Shown: positions 8,566-18,582, counted from the first letter of the stretch. The stretch: DNA of 64,000 bases from Pseudomonas graminis (GCF_004364335.1 NZ_SOCR01000005.1:416529-480528), one strand, 5' to 3'. The notes: generated from the sequence alone by a model not told the origin. Numbers and translations: made by a program.

Positions 8566-9198
8566 ATGACCCGAACCCAGAAAACCGTTTTCATCCTTGC
8601 GGCCATCGTGGCGCTGGTCCTTGGCCTGACCGTCTACCGTGTGCTGTCAGGCCCGGATCAGGGCGACCAGACAGCGCTTATCGACGCAGGGATTATCCTT
8701 CTCCCGCAGAGCCGCAACGTGCCGGATCTCTCGCTCACCGATCAGGACGGCCAATCCGTGTCATTGAGCCAATTGAAGGGCAAATGGACGATGCTGTTCT
8801 TCGGCTACACCTTTTGCCCGGACATCTGCCCGACCACCCTCGCCCAGCTGCGCCAGATCAAAAGCGAGCTGCCCAGTGAGGCCGTCGGCAAACTGCGCAT
8901 CGTGCTGGTCAGCGTTGATCCCGATCGCGACACCCCGGAACAGCTCAAGCAATACCTGGGTTACTTCGACAAGCAGTTCCTCGGCTTGAGGGCGCCGGTC
9001 GATACGCTGCAGAAGCTGGCGAATGCCGTGAGCATCCCGTACATCCCGGCGGACACCCGCAAGCCGGGCTATACGGTCGACCACAGCGGCAACCTCGCCC
9101 TCCTCGGCCCCGACGGCACCCAGCGCGGTTTCATCCGCGCGCCGCTCAACGGCCAGAAGCTGGTGGCGCAGTTGCCGGGGCTGGTTGAAAGGAAGTAA
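8566..9198 (+). CDS. Sco1/SenC/PrrC family copper chaperone
   Basis: The start at 8566 gives a clean N-terminal membrane anchor (VFILAAIVALVLGLTVYRVL) and a 210-residue protein; an in-frame ATG at 8524 would add an unlikely extension. The periplasmic thioredoxin-like domain has copper ligands C84 and C88 (YTFCPDICPTTL) and H173 (TVDHSG). The family delivers copper to the CuA site of cytochrome oxidase and acts in thiol redox. In P. aeruginosa the homologue closes the cox cluster; here no cox gene is present between it and the PA0104-like gene, so its client must be encoded elsewhere or it has another role. Confidence 0.92.
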   Translation: MTRTQKTVFILAAIVALVLGLTVYRVLSGPDQGDQTALIDAGIILLPQSRNVPDLSLTDQDGQSVSLSQLKGKWTMLFFGYTFCPDICPTTLAQLRQIKSELPSEAVGKLRIVLVSVDPDRDTPEQLKQYLGYFDKQFLGLRAPVDTLQKLANAVSIPYIPADTRKPGYTVDHSGNLALLGPDGTQRGFIRAPLNGQKLVAQLPGLVERK

Positions 9199-9263
9199 GC
9201 ACTGATAATGCCGGCCTTGCGCCGAGATCATTGCAGGAGCGCTTGATGCCTAACGGCGGCCTT

Positions 9264-9355
9264 TGTAGGAGCGCGCTTGCCCGCGATGGCTGAGGCACGG
9301 ACGCTAGAGATATATCGGGTGTACTGACCATTTCGCGGGCAAGCGCGCTCCTACA
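9264..9355. repeat. REP inverted pair, GCGCGCTTGCCCGCGA class
   Basis: TGTAGGAGCGCGCTTGCC opens the element and GGGCAAGCGCGCTCCTACA closes it; the arms are almost perfect inverse copies around a variable spacer of about 45 bp. Same class as 5046-5134. Confidence 0.88.
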
Positions 9356-9396
9356 CGGGGTCGTGGTGGATGATCAATCTGAGCTTGTGCACTATC

Positions 9397-9484
9397 TGTA
9401 GGAGCCGGCTTGCTGGCGAACGCGGTTTGCCAGCTGCAATTTCCATCTCTGAAAAACCGCATTCGCCAGCAAGCCGACGTCCCA
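9397..9484. repeat. REP inverted pair, GGAGCCGGCTTGCTGGCGAA class
   Basis: The left arm reads TGTAGGAGCCGGCTTGCTGG and the right arm CGCCAGCAAGCCGACGT. The second arm is truncated or mutated at its outer end, lacking the CTCCTACA tail. A different class from its neighbour only 41 bp away. Confidence 0.82.
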
Positions 9485-9510
9485 CGACGTCGCCCGCGTA
9501 ACCGGCTTGA

Positions 9511-10284
9511 TCAGAACGCCGGGACCACAGCGCCTTTGTACTTCTCAACGATGAATGCCTTGGTTTCCGGGCTGTGCAGCGCGGCGACCAGTTTCTGGAT
9601 GGCCGGGGCATCCTTGTTGTCTTCGCGGGTCACGAGGATGTTCGCGTAAGGCGACTCTGCCCCTTCAATGATCAGCGCATCCTTGGTCGGATCAAGCTTG
9701 GCAGTCAGCGCGTAGTTGGTATTGATCAGCGCCAGGTCCACCTGCGTCAGAACCCGTGGCAGGGTCGCCGCTTCCAGCTCGCGGAATTTCAGGTTTTTCG
9801 GGTTTTGCTGCACGTCGCTTGGCTTGGCGGTGATGCTGGCCGGATCCTTCAGAGTAATCAGGCCGGCCTTGACCAGCAGCAACAGGGCACGGCCCTCGTT
9901 GGTGGCGTCATTCGGGATGGCAACGTTGGCGCCATCCGGCAACTCGGCCAGACTCTTGAGCTTGTCCGAATAGGCGCCAAACGGCTCGATGTGAACCTTG
10001 GCCACACTAACCAGATTCGTGCCCTTGCCCTTGTTGAACTCATCGAGATACGGCTGGTGCTGGAAGAAGTTGGCGTCCATGCGCTTCTGGTCGACCTGCA
10101 CGTTGGGCTGAATGTAATCGTTGAACACCTTCACGTTCAGGGTCACGCCTTCCTTTGCCAGCATCGGCTTCACGAACTCGAGAATCTCGGCGTGTGGCAC
10201 GGCAGAAGCCGCAACGGTCAAGCTTTCATCAGCATGGGCAGACAGCGCCGCCACGGCAGCGAATACAGCCAACAACTTCTTCAT
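9511..10284 (-). CDS. metQ: Methionine ABC transporter substrate-binding protein
   Basis: A 257-residue NlpA/MetQ-family protein. Diagnostic stretches are VFNDYIQPNVQVDQKRMDANFFQH (split across residues about 58-81) and the VAIPNDATNEGRALLLL segment. The N-terminus is a plain Sec signal (MKKLLAVFAAVAALSAHADES) with no lipobox cysteine, so it should be a free periplasmic protein instead of a lipoprotein like E. coli MetQ. It is the last gene of metN-metI-metQ, 65 bp after metI. Substrate: methionine and perhaps related sulfur compounds. Confidence 0.93.
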   Translation of the reverse strand: MKKLLAVFAAVAALSAHADESLTVAASAVPHAEILEFVKPMLAKEGVTLNVKVFNDYIQPNVQVDQKRMDANFFQHQPYLDEFNKGKGTNLVSVAKVHIEPFGAYSDKLKSLAELPDGANVAIPNDATNEGRALLLLVKAGLITLKDPASITAKPSDVQQNPKNLKFRELEAATLPRVLTQVDLALINTNYALTAKLDPTKDALIIEGAESPYANILVTREDNKDAPAIQKLVAALHSPETKAFIVEKYKGAVVPAF

Positions 10285-10349
10285 GTCTACTACTCCTGAA
10301 ATGCGCGCGCAGTGGCGTGCATCTGCCGGTCAGTGACCGGCGAATTCGG

Positions 10350-11024
10350 TTAACGGTGTGAAAAGTGCGCGACCAGTCTGTCGCCGACGGTTTGCAGGAT
10401 CTGCACCAGCACCAGCAGCAATACGACCGTTACAAACATCACATCGTTCTGGAAGCGTTGGTAACCGTAGCGAATCGCCAGGTCGCCCAAGCCACCGGCG
10501 CCGACTGCACCGGCCATGGCCGTGAACGACACCAGCGCAATCGCGGTCACGGTGATCGCCGCGAGGATGCCAGGACGCGCTTCAGGCAACAGCGCCTTGA
10601 GCACGATCTGCCGGGTCGTGGCCCCCATCGCTTGAGTGGCCTCGATGATCCCGCGATCCACTTCCCGCATCGCGGTTTCCACCAGGCGCGCGAAGAACGG
10701 CGTGGCGCCGGCGATCAGCGGCGGCAGCGTGCCAAGGATGCCCAGCGAGGTACCGGTGATGATTTCCGTCAGCGGCATCATCACGATCAGCAGGATGATG
10801 AACGGCAGCGCCCGCAGCATGTTCACGATCAAGCCCACGGTGGTGTAAACCGGCTTGTTCTCAAGCAACTGACGCGGCGAGGTGAGGAACATCAGCACGC
10901 CAAGCGGCAAGCCCAGCAGGACGGTGAAGGCAAGCGACACGCCGAGCATGATCAGGGTGTCGCCAGTCGCCAGCCAGATTTCGTACCAGTCGACGTTGGA
11001 AAACAGGTTGAGAAAAGTGTCCAT
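10350..11024 (-). CDS. metI: Methionine ABC transporter permease
   Basis: A 224-residue inner-membrane permease with about five transmembrane segments. The EAA-type coupling loop is visible near residue 145 (EARPGILAAITVTAIALVSF). Its ATG overlaps the stop of metN (CATCA on the plus strand at 11022-11026), indicating coupled translation. It forms the membrane channel of the MetNIQ importer. Confidence 0.94.
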   Translation of the reverse strand: MDTFLNLFSNVDWYEIWLATGDTLIMLGVSLAFTVLLGLPLGVLMFLTSPRQLLENKPVYTTVGLIVNMLRALPFIILLIVMMPLTEIITGTSLGILGTLPPLIAGATPFFARLVETAMREVDRGIIEATQAMGATTRQIVLKALLPEARPGILAAITVTAIALVSFTAMAGAVGAGGLGDLAIRYGYQRFQNDVMFVTVVLLLVLVQILQTVGDRLVAHFSHR

Positions 11025-12031
11025 CAGCGCAGGACCTCCATGTGAACGTCGGCTGCGGTGAAGCGGGCAAACGCGGCGTCCATGTCACCACCGGTGATGG
11101 CCAGCGTCAGTTGGCCGTAAGGCGTGTCTTTGATGCGGTCGATACGGCCGGCCAGAATGCTGTAGTCCACACCGGTTTCCCGCGCGACCGTGCCCAGCAA
11201 TGGCGCGTAGGTCGCTTCGCCCTGAAACGTCAGGCGTACGATGCGGCCTTGAACATGGGCGAAATCGCGGTTCAGCTGGTTTTCGTCGACCTCTTCGTCT
11301 TCCTGCACAAAGCGGCGAGTCGTTGGGTGTTTAGGGTGGAGAAACACATCCGCCACAGCGCCCTGCTCGACGATCACGCCCGCATCCATGACCGCCACTT
11401 GATCGCAGACGCGACGGATCACGTCCATCTCGTGGGTGATCAGCACGATGGTCAGCTTCAGTTCGCGATTGATCTCGGCCAGCAGCTGCAACACCGATGC
11501 CGTGGTTTGCGGGTCAAGGGCGCTGGTGGCTTCGTCGCACAGCAGAATCTTCGGCTTGGTCGCCAGCGCCCGGGCGATGCCGACGCGTTGCTTCTGGCCG
11601 CCGGACAATTGCGCCGGGTACTTTTTGGCGTGATCGGAGAGACCCACGCGGGCGAGCAGCTCGGCCACACGCTGATCGATCTGTGCGCGAGACATGTCCC
11701 CGGCGAGCGTCAGCGGCATGGCGACGTTGTCGGCCACGGTCTTGGACGAGAGCAGATTGAAGTGCTGGAAAATCATTCCGACCTGACGGCGGAAGCCGCG
11801 CAGACCATCGGCGTCCAGCGCGGTGACATCGACGTCATCGACCAGAATCTTGCCGCCGCTCGGCGCTTCAAGACGGTTGATCAGGCGCAGCATGGTGCTC
11901 TTGCCGGCGCCGGAGTGGCCGATCAGACCAAACACCTGGCCGTTTTCGATGCGCAGGCTGGTGGGGTGCAGCGCGGGAATTTCCCGATCGGCAACCCGAT
12001 AGGTTTTGTGGACGTTTTGGAACTCGATCAC
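11024..12031 (-). CDS. metN: Methionine ABC transporter ATPase
   Basis: A 335-residue protein with Walker [10 protein letters not shown] (residues 38-46), signature LSGGQKQR, and Walker [13 protein letters not shown]. After the ATPase domain comes a C-terminal NIL regulatory domain (residues about 260-335), which in E. coli MetN binds methionine and shuts down transport when the cytoplasm is replete. First gene of the metNIQ operon; the 382-bp region to its right must hold the promoter. Confidence 0.95.
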   Translation of the reverse strand: MIEFQNVHKTYRVADREIPALHPTSLRIENGQVFGLIGHSGAGKSTMLRLINRLEAPSGGKILVDDVDVTALDADGLRGFRRQVGMIFQHFNLLSSKTVADNVAMPLTLAGDMSRAQIDQRVAELLARVGLSDHAKKYPAQLSGGQKQRVGIARALATKPKILLCDEATSALDPQTTASVLQLLAEINRELKLTIVLITHEMDVIRRVCDQVAVMDAGVIVEQGAVADVFLHPKHPTTRRFVQEDEEVDENQLNRDFAHVQGRIVRLTFQGEATYAPLLGTVARETGVDYSILAGRIDRIKDTPYGQLTLAITGGDMDAAFARFTAADVHMEVLR

Positions 12032-12413
12032 GGAGCGAACCTTGTGGGGCGCGTTGAAAAATCAGCGTGGAGACTCATGCCTTCATCACGCTGCTGAGCG
12101 ATGCCATTTCGGCTTCGGCTGGGTAAACCGGGCGCGCATTTTAGCCTGTCGAATCCAGGTTGGGCCCAGCCTTCTTAGCATTTATTTCACACTGGACCTG
12201 CCGAACGGTCATATGGATGGCCGACTGTCAGTCCGGCGATGGAAATCGAAGAATCGGAAAAACAAACGGAACGGCTGTTTTCATCGTCAGTCATTTACTT
12301 AGCGCCTGAATATTGCCTGGCTTCATGTCAGGCATTTCCGCCTACGAGCTCCTGCTGCCTCCACACCATGGAACGCCGAACAAGGAGCCGTCTGAACCGA
12401 GGAGTTTTGCCTG
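12032..12413. other. 382-bp divergent regulatory region between metN and the catalase gene
   Basis: No gene is seen. It must carry the promoters of metNIQ (leftward) and the catalase gene (rightward). A short imperfect dyad lies at 12220-12237 (GCCGACTG, T, CAGTCCGGC). The stretch 12240-12310 is AT-richer than its surroundings. I could not identify a specific operator or a convincing sigma motif. Confidence 0.5.
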
Positions 12414-14573
12414 ATGAGTAAGAACACAAACCCGCCTGTGAGCGCCAACGCCAAGAGCGAACTGGCGGGCACCGACACGCTGGACCGTGGCAACACAAAC
12501 GCCAAGGTCGAAAGCCTTGAAACGTTCCGCTCCGACGCCACCGGTGAGGCCTTGCGCACCAATCAGGGCGTAAAGATCTCCGACAACCAGAACACGCTGA
12601 AAGTCGGCTCGCGCGGCCCATCGCTGCTCGAAGACTTCATCATGCGCGAGAAGATTACCCACTTTGACCATGAACGCATTCCGGAGCGCATCGTCCATGC
12701 GCGCGGTACCGCCGCTCATGGTTACTTCCAGACCTACGAGAACCATTCGGCGCTGTCAAAAGCCGAATTCCTGCGCGACCCGGGCAAGAAAACCCCGGTC
12801 TTCACACGCTTTTCCACGGTCCAGGGCCCACGTGGCTCCGGCGATACCGTCCGTGACGTACGCGGTTTCGCGGTCAAGTTCTACACCGACGAAGGCAACT
12901 ACGACCTGGTCGGCAACAACATGCCTGTATTCTTCATCCAGGACGCCATCAAGTTTCCCGATTTCGTACACGCGGTGAAGCCAGAGCCTCACAACGAAAT
13001 CCCTACGGGCGGCTCTGCTCACGACACGTTCTGGGACTTCGTTTCCCTGGTGCCGGAATCCGCTCACATGGTGCTGTGGACCATGTCCGACCGTGCAATC
13101 CCGAAAAGCCTGCGCTCCATGCAAGGCTTCGGCATTCACACGTTCCGCATGATCAACACCGAGGGCAAATCCTCGTTCGTCAAATTCCACTGGAAGCCCA
13201 AGTACGGTACTTGCTCTCTGGTGTGGGACGAAGCGCAGAAGCTTGCGGGCAAGGACACCGACTTCCATCGCCGCGACCTGTGGGAATCCATCGAGATGGG
13301 CGACTACCCGGAATGGGAACTGGGCGTTCAGATTGTTGCCGAGGAAGATGAGGACAAGTTCGACTTCGACCTGCTCGACCCGACCAAAATCATCCCGGAA
13401 GAGTTGGTGCCGGTAACGCCGCTGGGCAAGATGGTGCTGAACCGTAACCCGGACAACTACTTCGCCGAGACCGAGCAGGTTGCGTTCTGCCCAGGCCACG
13501 TCGTGCCGGGTATCGACTTCTCCAATGATCCGCTGCTGCAGGGCCGCCTGTTTTCGTATACCGATACGCAGATCAGCCGACTGGGTGGGCCGAACTTCCA
13601 CGAGATCCCGATCAACCGTCCGGTCTCGCCGAACCACAACAACCAGCGTGATGCTCAGCATCGCACCACTATCGACAAGGGTCGCGCTTCTTATGAGCCG
13701 AACTCCATCGACGGCGGCTGGCCGAAAGAGACCCCTGCTGGTCCGCAGGATGGTGGCTTCGAGACGTACCATGAGCGCGTCTCAGCAGAAAAGGTGCGTG
13801 AACGCAGCCCTTCGTTCGGCGACCACTTCTCCCAGGCCACGCTGTTCTTCAACAGCATGAGCGAGCACGAGAAAGAGCACATCATCGCGGCATACAGCTT
13901 CGAGCTGGGCAAAGTGGAGCGTGAGCACATTCGCGCCCGTCAGGTGAACGAGATTCTCGCGAATATCGACCTCACACTGGCGCAACGTGTGGCTGAAAAC
14001 CTTGGCTTGCCGGCCCCGAAAGCAGCGACCGTCAAAGCGCAAAGCAATGGCAAATTGAGCGTCGACAAGTCGCCACTGCTGAGCCAGGCGAACCTGCTGC
14101 CTGCTGACATTGCTTCGCGCAAAGTCGCTATCCTGGTTGCAAACGGTGTTGACGACAAAGCTGTAGCCGCGATGAAAGCAGCGTTGGAAGCCGAAGGCGC
14201 ACACGCCAAGGTGCTGGGTCCTACCTCCGCCCCGGTTAAAACCGCAAGTGGTGCATCCCTGCCAGTGGATGCTTCCATGGAAGGTTTGCCATCGGTCGCG
14301 TTCGACGCTGTGTTCATCCCGGGCGGCGACGCTTCGATCAAGGCCCTGAGCGGCGATGGCGTGGCACTGCACTATGTGCTTGAGGCTTACAAGCACCTCA
14401 AAGCCATCGCCTACGCGGGTGACGCACAGAAACTGATCGACCTGCTGCGTCTGGAAGCCGATGCCGGTTTGCTGGCCGTTTCGGACAGCGCTTCCTTCAA
14501 GGCGTTCTTCGATGCGATTCAGCAGCATCGCGTCTGGGCTCGTGAGCCTAAAGCGAAGGCGATTCCTGCGTAA
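12414..14573 (+). CDS. katE: Large-subunit (HPII-type) monofunctional catalase
   Basis: A 719-residue haem catalase. The distal histidine lies in [12 protein letters not shown] (H95) and the distal asparagine in [11 protein letters not shown] (N168/N169); the proximal region carries RLFSYTDTQ. The last 150 or so residues (from about [14 protein letters not shown]) form the flavodoxin/DJ-1-like C-terminal domain found only in the large-subunit clade. It disproportionates hydrogen peroxide in the cytoplasm and is a stationary-phase enzyme in relatives. AGGAG precedes the start, and a strong terminator follows. Confidence 0.95.
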   Translation: MSKNTNPPVSANAKSELAGTDTLDRGNTNAKVESLETFRSDATGEALRTNQGVKISDNQNTLKVGSRGPSLLEDFIMREKITHFDHERIPERIVHARGTAAHGYFQTYENHSALSKAEFLRDPGKKTPVFTRFSTVQGPRGSGDTVRDVRGFAVKFYTDEGNYDLVGNNMPVFFIQDAIKFPDFVHAVKPEPHNEIPTGGSAHDTFWDFVSLVPESAHMVLWTMSDRAIPKSLRSMQGFGIHTFRMINTEGKSSFVKFHWKPKYGTCSLVWDEAQKLAGKDTDFHRRDLWESIEMGDYPEWELGVQIVAEEDEDKFDFDLLDPTKIIPEELVPVTPLGKMVLNRNPDNYFAETEQVAFCPGHVVPGIDFSNDPLLQGRLFSYTDTQISRLGGPNFHEIPINRPVSPNHNNQRDAQHRTTIDKGRASYEPNSIDGGWPKETPAGPQDGGFETYHERVSAEKVRERSPSFGDHFSQATLFFNSMSEHEKEHIIAAYSFELGKVEREHIRARQVNEILANIDLTLAQRVAENLGLPAPKAATVKAQSNGKLSVDKSPLLSQANLLPADIASRKVAILVANGVDDKAVAAMKAALEAEGAHAKVLGPTSAPVKTASGASLPVDASMEGLPSVAFDAVFIPGGDASIKALSGDGVALHYVLEAYKHLKAIAYAGDAQKLIDLLRLEADAGLLAVSDSASFKAFFDAIQQHRVWAREPKAKAIPA

Positions 14574-14594
14574 TTTGCAGGACTAGCCGTCACA

Positions 14595-14632
14595 AAAAAG
14601 GCGTTGCCCGCGAGGGCAACGCCTTTTCTTTT
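14595..14632. terminator. Intrinsic terminator after the catalase gene
   Basis: A 12-bp perfect stem (AAGGCGTTGCCC with its inverse, GCGA loop) is followed by TTTTCTTTT. The A-run on the other side lets it also serve the convergent lipoprotein gene. Confidence 0.92.
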
Positions 14633-14645
14633 GATCAAAAATCGA

Positions 14646-15359
14646 TCAGGACTGCGCGGGTTTCAACACAATCTTCGCAGGCTCAGTGCGCTCGATTTCA
14701 CGCTGCATCTGCAACTCGAAATCCGGATTGATCCTCGTGACGCGCTTGGTCAGCAAGGTCGCCAGCCAAGGGTAGTCGTCCGTGCGCGGTACCTGCACAG
14801 TGACGTCGCAGTTGAAGGCTGTGACGTCTTCAGCGATGTCACTCAACTGACGGCGCAACTGCTTCATGTCCCCTAGCTTCAGCTCGATGGTCGTGCTCTC
14901 GGCGCTCGGGTCGATCACCTTCGCCTTGCGCTTGGCTTCGGCAGCACGAAGTTCGGCTTCGGCCTTTTCCAGCTCGGCTTTACGGGCGTGGGCGATGGCA
15001 CCGTTGACACCACTGGTCAGCGCCGGGGCCTTTGGCATCAAAGCGCGAGCGCGGCTGAGCGCGGTGGCGGCGGCATTCATGTCGCCTTTCTGCAGCACGA
15101 TCTGGCTGCGGCTCAGGTACGCCTCGGCCAGTTGACGCTGGTATTGCTCAAGTCGGGGATCGTCCGGGGATTTGCTTTGCAGCGCGGCCAATTGATCCTC
15201 GGCGGTGGCCAACTCGCTGCTGGCGATGTTCTGTTCCAGCTGCTGATACGCATCGGGCGGCGCAACAGCCGCGGGTTGCTCGATGGGCTTGCTCTGGCAA
15301 GCGCTCAACAGCACGGAAAATGCAGCAAGCAGCAGATAACGGGATGCGAACGGCTTCAT
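14646..15359 (-). CDS. PA5502-like putative lipoprotein
   Basis: A 237-residue protein with a lipoprotein signal (LLAAFSVLLSAC, lipid-attachment Cys at about residue 20). An alanine- and glutamine-rich helical region with TPR-like character covers residues about 38-130, followed by a charged KAELEKAEAELRAAEAKRK coiled-coil stretch. The C-terminal part has no domain I recognise. It lies between the catalase gene and znuB in the same orientation as znuB, as in P. aeruginosa where PA5502 follows the znu genes. A role in the envelope is inferred from the lipobox; function unknown. Confidence 0.8.
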   Translation of the reverse strand: MKPFASRYLLLAAFSVLLSACQSKPIEQPAAVAPPDAYQQLEQNIASSELATAEDQLAALQSKSPDDPRLEQYQRQLAEAYLSRSQIVLQKGDMNAAATALSRARALMPKAPALTSGVNGAIAHARKAELEKAEAELRAAEAKRKAKVIDPSAESTTIELKLGDMKQLRRQLSDIAEDVTAFNCDVTVQVPRTDDYPWLATLLTKRVTRINPDFELQMQREIERTEPAKIVLKPAQS

Positions 15360-15516
15360 TCCTGCGATTCTCTATTTGCGCAAAAAACGAGCAAGTCTAC
15401 ACACAACTGACTTGCACCGAAAATAACTGATCACTATCGGTGGGCGCGCAAGGAGTCATTGCACATTGCCGCCATTGGATTATTGCGGAGTATGACTCAA
15501 CCCGCCAGCCAAGGTT

Positions 15517-16299
15517 CTACCGCTTGGGCAAAAGGAAGCTGAGCAGAAACAGCGCCGCCGCCGAGACCACGATAGACGGGCCTGCCGGGGTGTCCTTGAA
15601 CCAGGACAGCGCCAGACCCGCGCACACTGCAATGACGCCAATGATGCTCGCACCCAGAGCCATTTGCTCTGGCGAACGGGCGTGACGCTGTGCCGCAGCG
15701 GCGGGAATGATCAGCAGCGAGGTAATCAACAACACGCCAACGATCTTCATGGCCACCGCGATGACCACGGCGATCAGCAGCATCAACGTCATGCGCAGGG
15801 TCGCCACCGGCAGGCCTTCAACGGTCGCCAGCTCTTCATGCACCGTGATGGCCAGCAGCGGCCGCCACAGCGCACAGATCAGCACCAGCACCAACGCGCT
15901 GCCCGCGAGAATCCACGCCAGGTCGTTCGGGCTGATGGCCAGCAGGTCCCCGAAAAGATAGCCCATCAGATCAATGCGCACGTCACGCATGAAGCTCAAC
16001 ACCACCAGCCCGAGGGACAAGGTGCTTGGCGCCAGAATGCCCAGCAACGTGTCGGAGGCTAGCGGTTGGCGCTGCTGCAGGGTCACCAGCAAGACCGCCA
16101 GCAGGAGGCAGCCCACGGTCACGGCGATCGCCGGGCTGATGTCCAGCAGAAAGCCCAGGGCCACGCCGAGCAACGCGGCATGGGACAGCGTGTCGCCAAA
16201 ATAAGCCATGCGCCGCCAGACCACGAAGGACCCCAGAGGGCCTGCCACTACCGCTAACGCGAGGCCTGCGAGCAAGGCGTAAAGAAGAAAATCAGCCAT
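15517..16299 (-). CDS. znuB: Zinc ABC transporter permease
   Basis: A 260-residue membrane protein of the ABC-3 family, starting [31 protein letters not shown]. The start at 16299 lies inside the 3' end of znuC (8-bp overlap), which fits operonic organisation better than the longer upstream reading. The segments [20 protein letters not shown] and [20 protein letters not shown] are family hallmarks. It transports Zn(II) across the inner membrane together with ZnuC and ZnuA. Confidence 0.94.
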   Translation of the reverse strand: MADFLLYALLAGLALAVVAGPLGSFVVWRRMAYFGDTLSHAALLGVALGFLLDISPAIAVTVGCLLLAVLLVTLQQRQPLASDTLLGILAPSTLSLGLVVLSFMRDVRIDLMGYLFGDLLAISPNDLAWILAGSALVLVLICALWRPLLAITVHEELATVEGLPVATLRMTLMLLIAVVIAVAMKIVGVLLITSLLIIPAAAAQRHARSPEQMALGASIIGVIAVCAGLALSWFKDTPAGPSIVVSAAALFLLSFLLPKR

Positions 16300-17098
16300 G
16301 CTTGCAGCTGTCCCCGTGGTCGTGAGTGTGGGTGTCGGTATGGACGTGGTCTTGAGCCGGCGCGGGTTGGCAGACTGCGCCATGCAAATCGTGGGCATGA
16401 TCGTGATGGTGGTGATAGATCGCCAGGCTCGGCGCGTTCAGGCCGAACAGCTCTACAAAGGCGGGATCGTTACTGACCTGCTCGGGGTGCCCGGAACAGC
16501 ACACGTGACGATTGAGGCAGACCACCTGATCGGTGGTGCTCATGACCAGATGCAGGTCATGGGACACCATCAGCACACCACATTGATGGCGGTTACGCAG
16601 CTGAGTGATCAGCGCGTACAGCTCGGCCTGCCCGGCCACGTCAACGCCCTGTACCGGCTCGTCGAGCACCAGCAACTCCGGCTTGCGCAACAGCGCGCGC
16701 GCCAGCAGCACGCGCTGCATCTCACCACCGGAAATCCCTTGCAGCGGACTGTCGATGACCTTCTCGGCGCCGACCTCGATCAGCGCCGCCCTCACGGTCT
16801 CCCGATCAACCCCAGGGACCAGACGCAGGAAACGCAGGACCGACAGCGGCAGCGTGGCATCGATGTGCAGTTTTTGCGGCATGTAGCCGACGCGCAGTTT
16901 CGGCTTGCGCCAGATTTCGCCCGAGTCAGCCTTGAGCAGCCCGAGAACGGCGCGCACCAGGGTGGTCTTGCCCGCGCCGTTGGGGCCGATCAGGGTGACG
17001 ATTTCGCCCGAGCTGACGCTCAGCTGGATATGTTCCAGCACGCTCTGGCCGGCGCGGGTCACGCTGACGTCCTTCAGGCGGATCAGTGCATCGCTCAT
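16292..17098 (-). CDS. znuC: Zinc ABC transporter ATPase with histidine-rich tail
   Basis: 268 residues from the start at 17098, which overlaps the zur stop (ATGA-type overlap). Walker A is GPNGAGKTT, the signature is [17 protein letters not shown], and Walker B is [12 protein letters not shown]. The last 43 or so residues are unusually rich in histidine (about 13 His, including HHHHDHAHD and [10 protein letters not shown]) and contain two cysteines, a probable cytoplasmic zinc-binding tail. It energises ZnuB. Order on the minus strand is zur-znuC-znuB. Confidence 0.95.
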   Translation of the reverse strand: MSDALIRLKDVSVTRAGQSVLEHIQLSVSSGEIVTLIGPNGAGKTTLVRAVLGLLKADSGEIWRKPKLRVGYMPQKLHIDATLPLSVLRFLRLVPGVDRETVRAALIEVGAEKVIDSPLQGISGGEMQRVLLARALLRKPELLVLDEPVQGVDVAGQAELYALITQLRNRHQCGVLMVSHDLHLVMSTTDQVVCLNRHVCCSGHPEQVSNDPAFVELFGLNAPSLAIYHHHHDHAHDLHGAVCQPAPAQDHVHTDTHTHDHGDSCKHG

Positions 17099-17580
17099 CA
17101 GGCGGCCTTGCACCCGGAACACACGCCGACGACTTCGACGGTTTGGGCTTCGACGTCAAAGCCGACCTCATTGGCCGCGTCGACGATGGCCGAGCTGATG
17201 CTGCCGTGCTGCAGCTCGATGGCGGCGTGGCACTCGCGGCAGATGAGAAATTGACCCTGATGCGCGTGGGTCGGGTGGTTGCAGCCGGCGAAGGCGTTCA
17301 ACGACGCGATGCGGTGCACCAGGCCGTTTTCCAGCAGGAAGTCCAGCGCGCGGTACACCGTAGGTGGTGCGGCGCGGCGGCCATCTTCTTCGCTGAGCAC
17401 GGCGAGGATGTCATAGGCGCCCAGCGGCTTGTGGCTCTGCCAGACCAGTTCCAGCACGCGACGACGCAAGGCCGTCAGCCGCAGGCCTTTGCCCGCGCAC
17501 AGCGTGTCGGCTTCAGCGAGCGCACTGTGTACGCAGTGGGAGTGGTCGTGGGGGCGACTGGCCAGGGGTGTTTTAGACAT
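17098..17580 (-). CDS. zur: Zinc uptake regulator (Fur family)
   Basis: A 160-residue Fur-superfamily repressor. An N-terminal winged helix ([25 protein letters not shown]) is followed by the dimerisation domain with H- and C-containing metal motifs: [22 protein letters not shown], and a final CSGC. A histidine pair near the N-terminus (HDHSHC) is also present. It represses zinc-uptake genes when zinc is plentiful. First gene of zur-znuC-znuB and divergent from znuA across 57 bp holding a candidate Zur box. Confidence 0.95.
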   Translation of the reverse strand: MSKTPLASRPHDHSHCVHSALAEADTLCAGKGLRLTALRRRVLELVWQSHKPLGAYDILAVLSEEDGRRAAPPTVYRALDFLLENGLVHRIASLNAFAGCNHPTHAHQGQFLICRECHAAIELQHGSISSAIVDAANEVGFDVEAQTVEVVGVCSGCKAA

Positions 17581-17606
17581 GAGCGGCGACGGCCTTTGAG
17601 AGAGAC

Positions 17607-17619
17607 GTTATTATGTTAC
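17607..17619. promoter_or_regulatory. Candidate Zur box between zur and znuA
   Basis: GTTATTATGTTAC matches the core of the GTTATA-W-TATAAC Zur palindrome at 10 of 13 positions and sits centrally in the 57-bp divergent zur/znuA space, where it could control both transcripts. Assignment is by motif and position only. Confidence 0.6.
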
Positions 17620-17637
17620 CTGTTCCTGCCCCCATGA

Positions 17638-18567
17638 GTGGTTATCGTGTCCCGAATTTTTTTACTTTTTGTCGTATTTATTACCGGTTTCTCAACCATT
17701 ACCGCTGCTGAAGCCAACGTCCGTGTTCTGACCAGCATCAAGCCGCTCCAGTTGATCGCCGCCGCTGTGCAGGACGGAATCGCGGTGCCGGAAGTCCTGC
17801 TTCCGCCGGGCGCATCCCCTCATAACTATGCGCTGCGGCCGTCCGACGTACGGCGCGTGCAGGAAGCCGATCTGCTCTACTGGATCGGCCCCGACATGGA
17901 GACCTTCCTGCCTCGCGTGCTGTCCGGGCGCAGCAAGGCGTCGGTCCCGGTCGAGTCGTTGCCGGGCATGCACCTGCGCCATTTCACCGCCAGCAGCGAG
18001 CACCACGATGATGACGAAGACGAGCATGACCACGATCACCGGCCGGGCAGCGTCGATGCACATTTGTGGCTGTCTTCGGTCAACGCGCGGGTGATTGCGG
18101 CGAAGATGGCCGCTGACTTGAGCCAGGCCGATCCCGCCAATGCGGCGCGTTATGAGAGCAACGTGAAGGCCTTCGACGCACGCCTTGACGCGCTGGACGT
18201 CAAAATCAAACAGCGTGTCGCCGACATTTCAGGCAAGCAGTATTTCGTGTTCCACGAGGCGTTTGATTATTTCGAAGAAGCGTACGGGCTGAAGCATGCC
18301 GGCGTCTTTGCCGTCAGCAGCGAGGTTCAGCCGGGTGCTCAGCACGTCGCCGCGATGCGCGCGCGGTTGACGGAATTCGGCAAGACCTGCGTGTTCAGCG
18401 AGCCGCCCCTTCGCCCGCGTCTGGCCGACACGCTCAGTGCGGGTTTGCCGGTCAAGCTGGCCGAACTGGACGGATTGGGCGGCTACACACCCGCCACCGC
18501 CCAGGGTTACGAGCAATTGCTGAGCAAGCTGGCGGATGATCTGGCGGGGTGCCTGGAGGGCTTGTGA
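17638..18567 (+). CDS. znuA: Periplasmic zinc-binding protein of the ZnuABC importer
   Basis: About 309 residues. The start is GTG, at 17638 or 17647; the second gives MSRIFLLFVVFITGFSTITAAEA, a better signal peptide. The nearby ATG at 17634 is out of frame. The cluster A-I fold has the zinc ligands in GASPHNYALRP, in DAHLWLS, and in FVFHEAFDYF. A charged loop EHHDDDEDEHDHDH near residue 121 is the usual histidine/acidic metal-capturing loop. It captures Zn(II) and delivers it to ZnuBC. Confidence 0.94.
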   Translation: MVIVSRIFLLFVVFITGFSTITAAEANVRVLTSIKPLQLIAAAVQDGIAVPEVLLPPGASPHNYALRPSDVRRVQEADLLYWIGPDMETFLPRVLSGRSKASVPVESLPGMHLRHFTASSEHHDDDEDEHDHDHRPGSVDAHLWLSSVNARVIAAKMAADLSQADPANAARYESNVKAFDARLDALDVKIKQRVADISGKQYFVFHEAFDYFEEAYGLKHAGVFAVSSEVQPGAQHVAAMRARLTEFGKTCVFSEPPLRPRLADTLSAGLPVKLAELDGLGGYTPATAQGYEQLLSKLADDLAGCLEGL

Positions 18568-18582
18568 GGCAGTCGTAACACC

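Larger units (their letters stand above)
9199..9510. other. 312-bp intergenic region made mostly of two REP pairs
   Basis: The region lies between convergent genes (senC on the plus strand, metQ on the minus strand). Apart from the two REP doublets listed separately I see no gene. Confidence 0.65.

Noticed and set aside
11042..12097. 351-codon reading frame opposite metN
   Set aside because: Shadow of metN; histidine/glutamine/arginine-rich low-similarity translation and no start signals.
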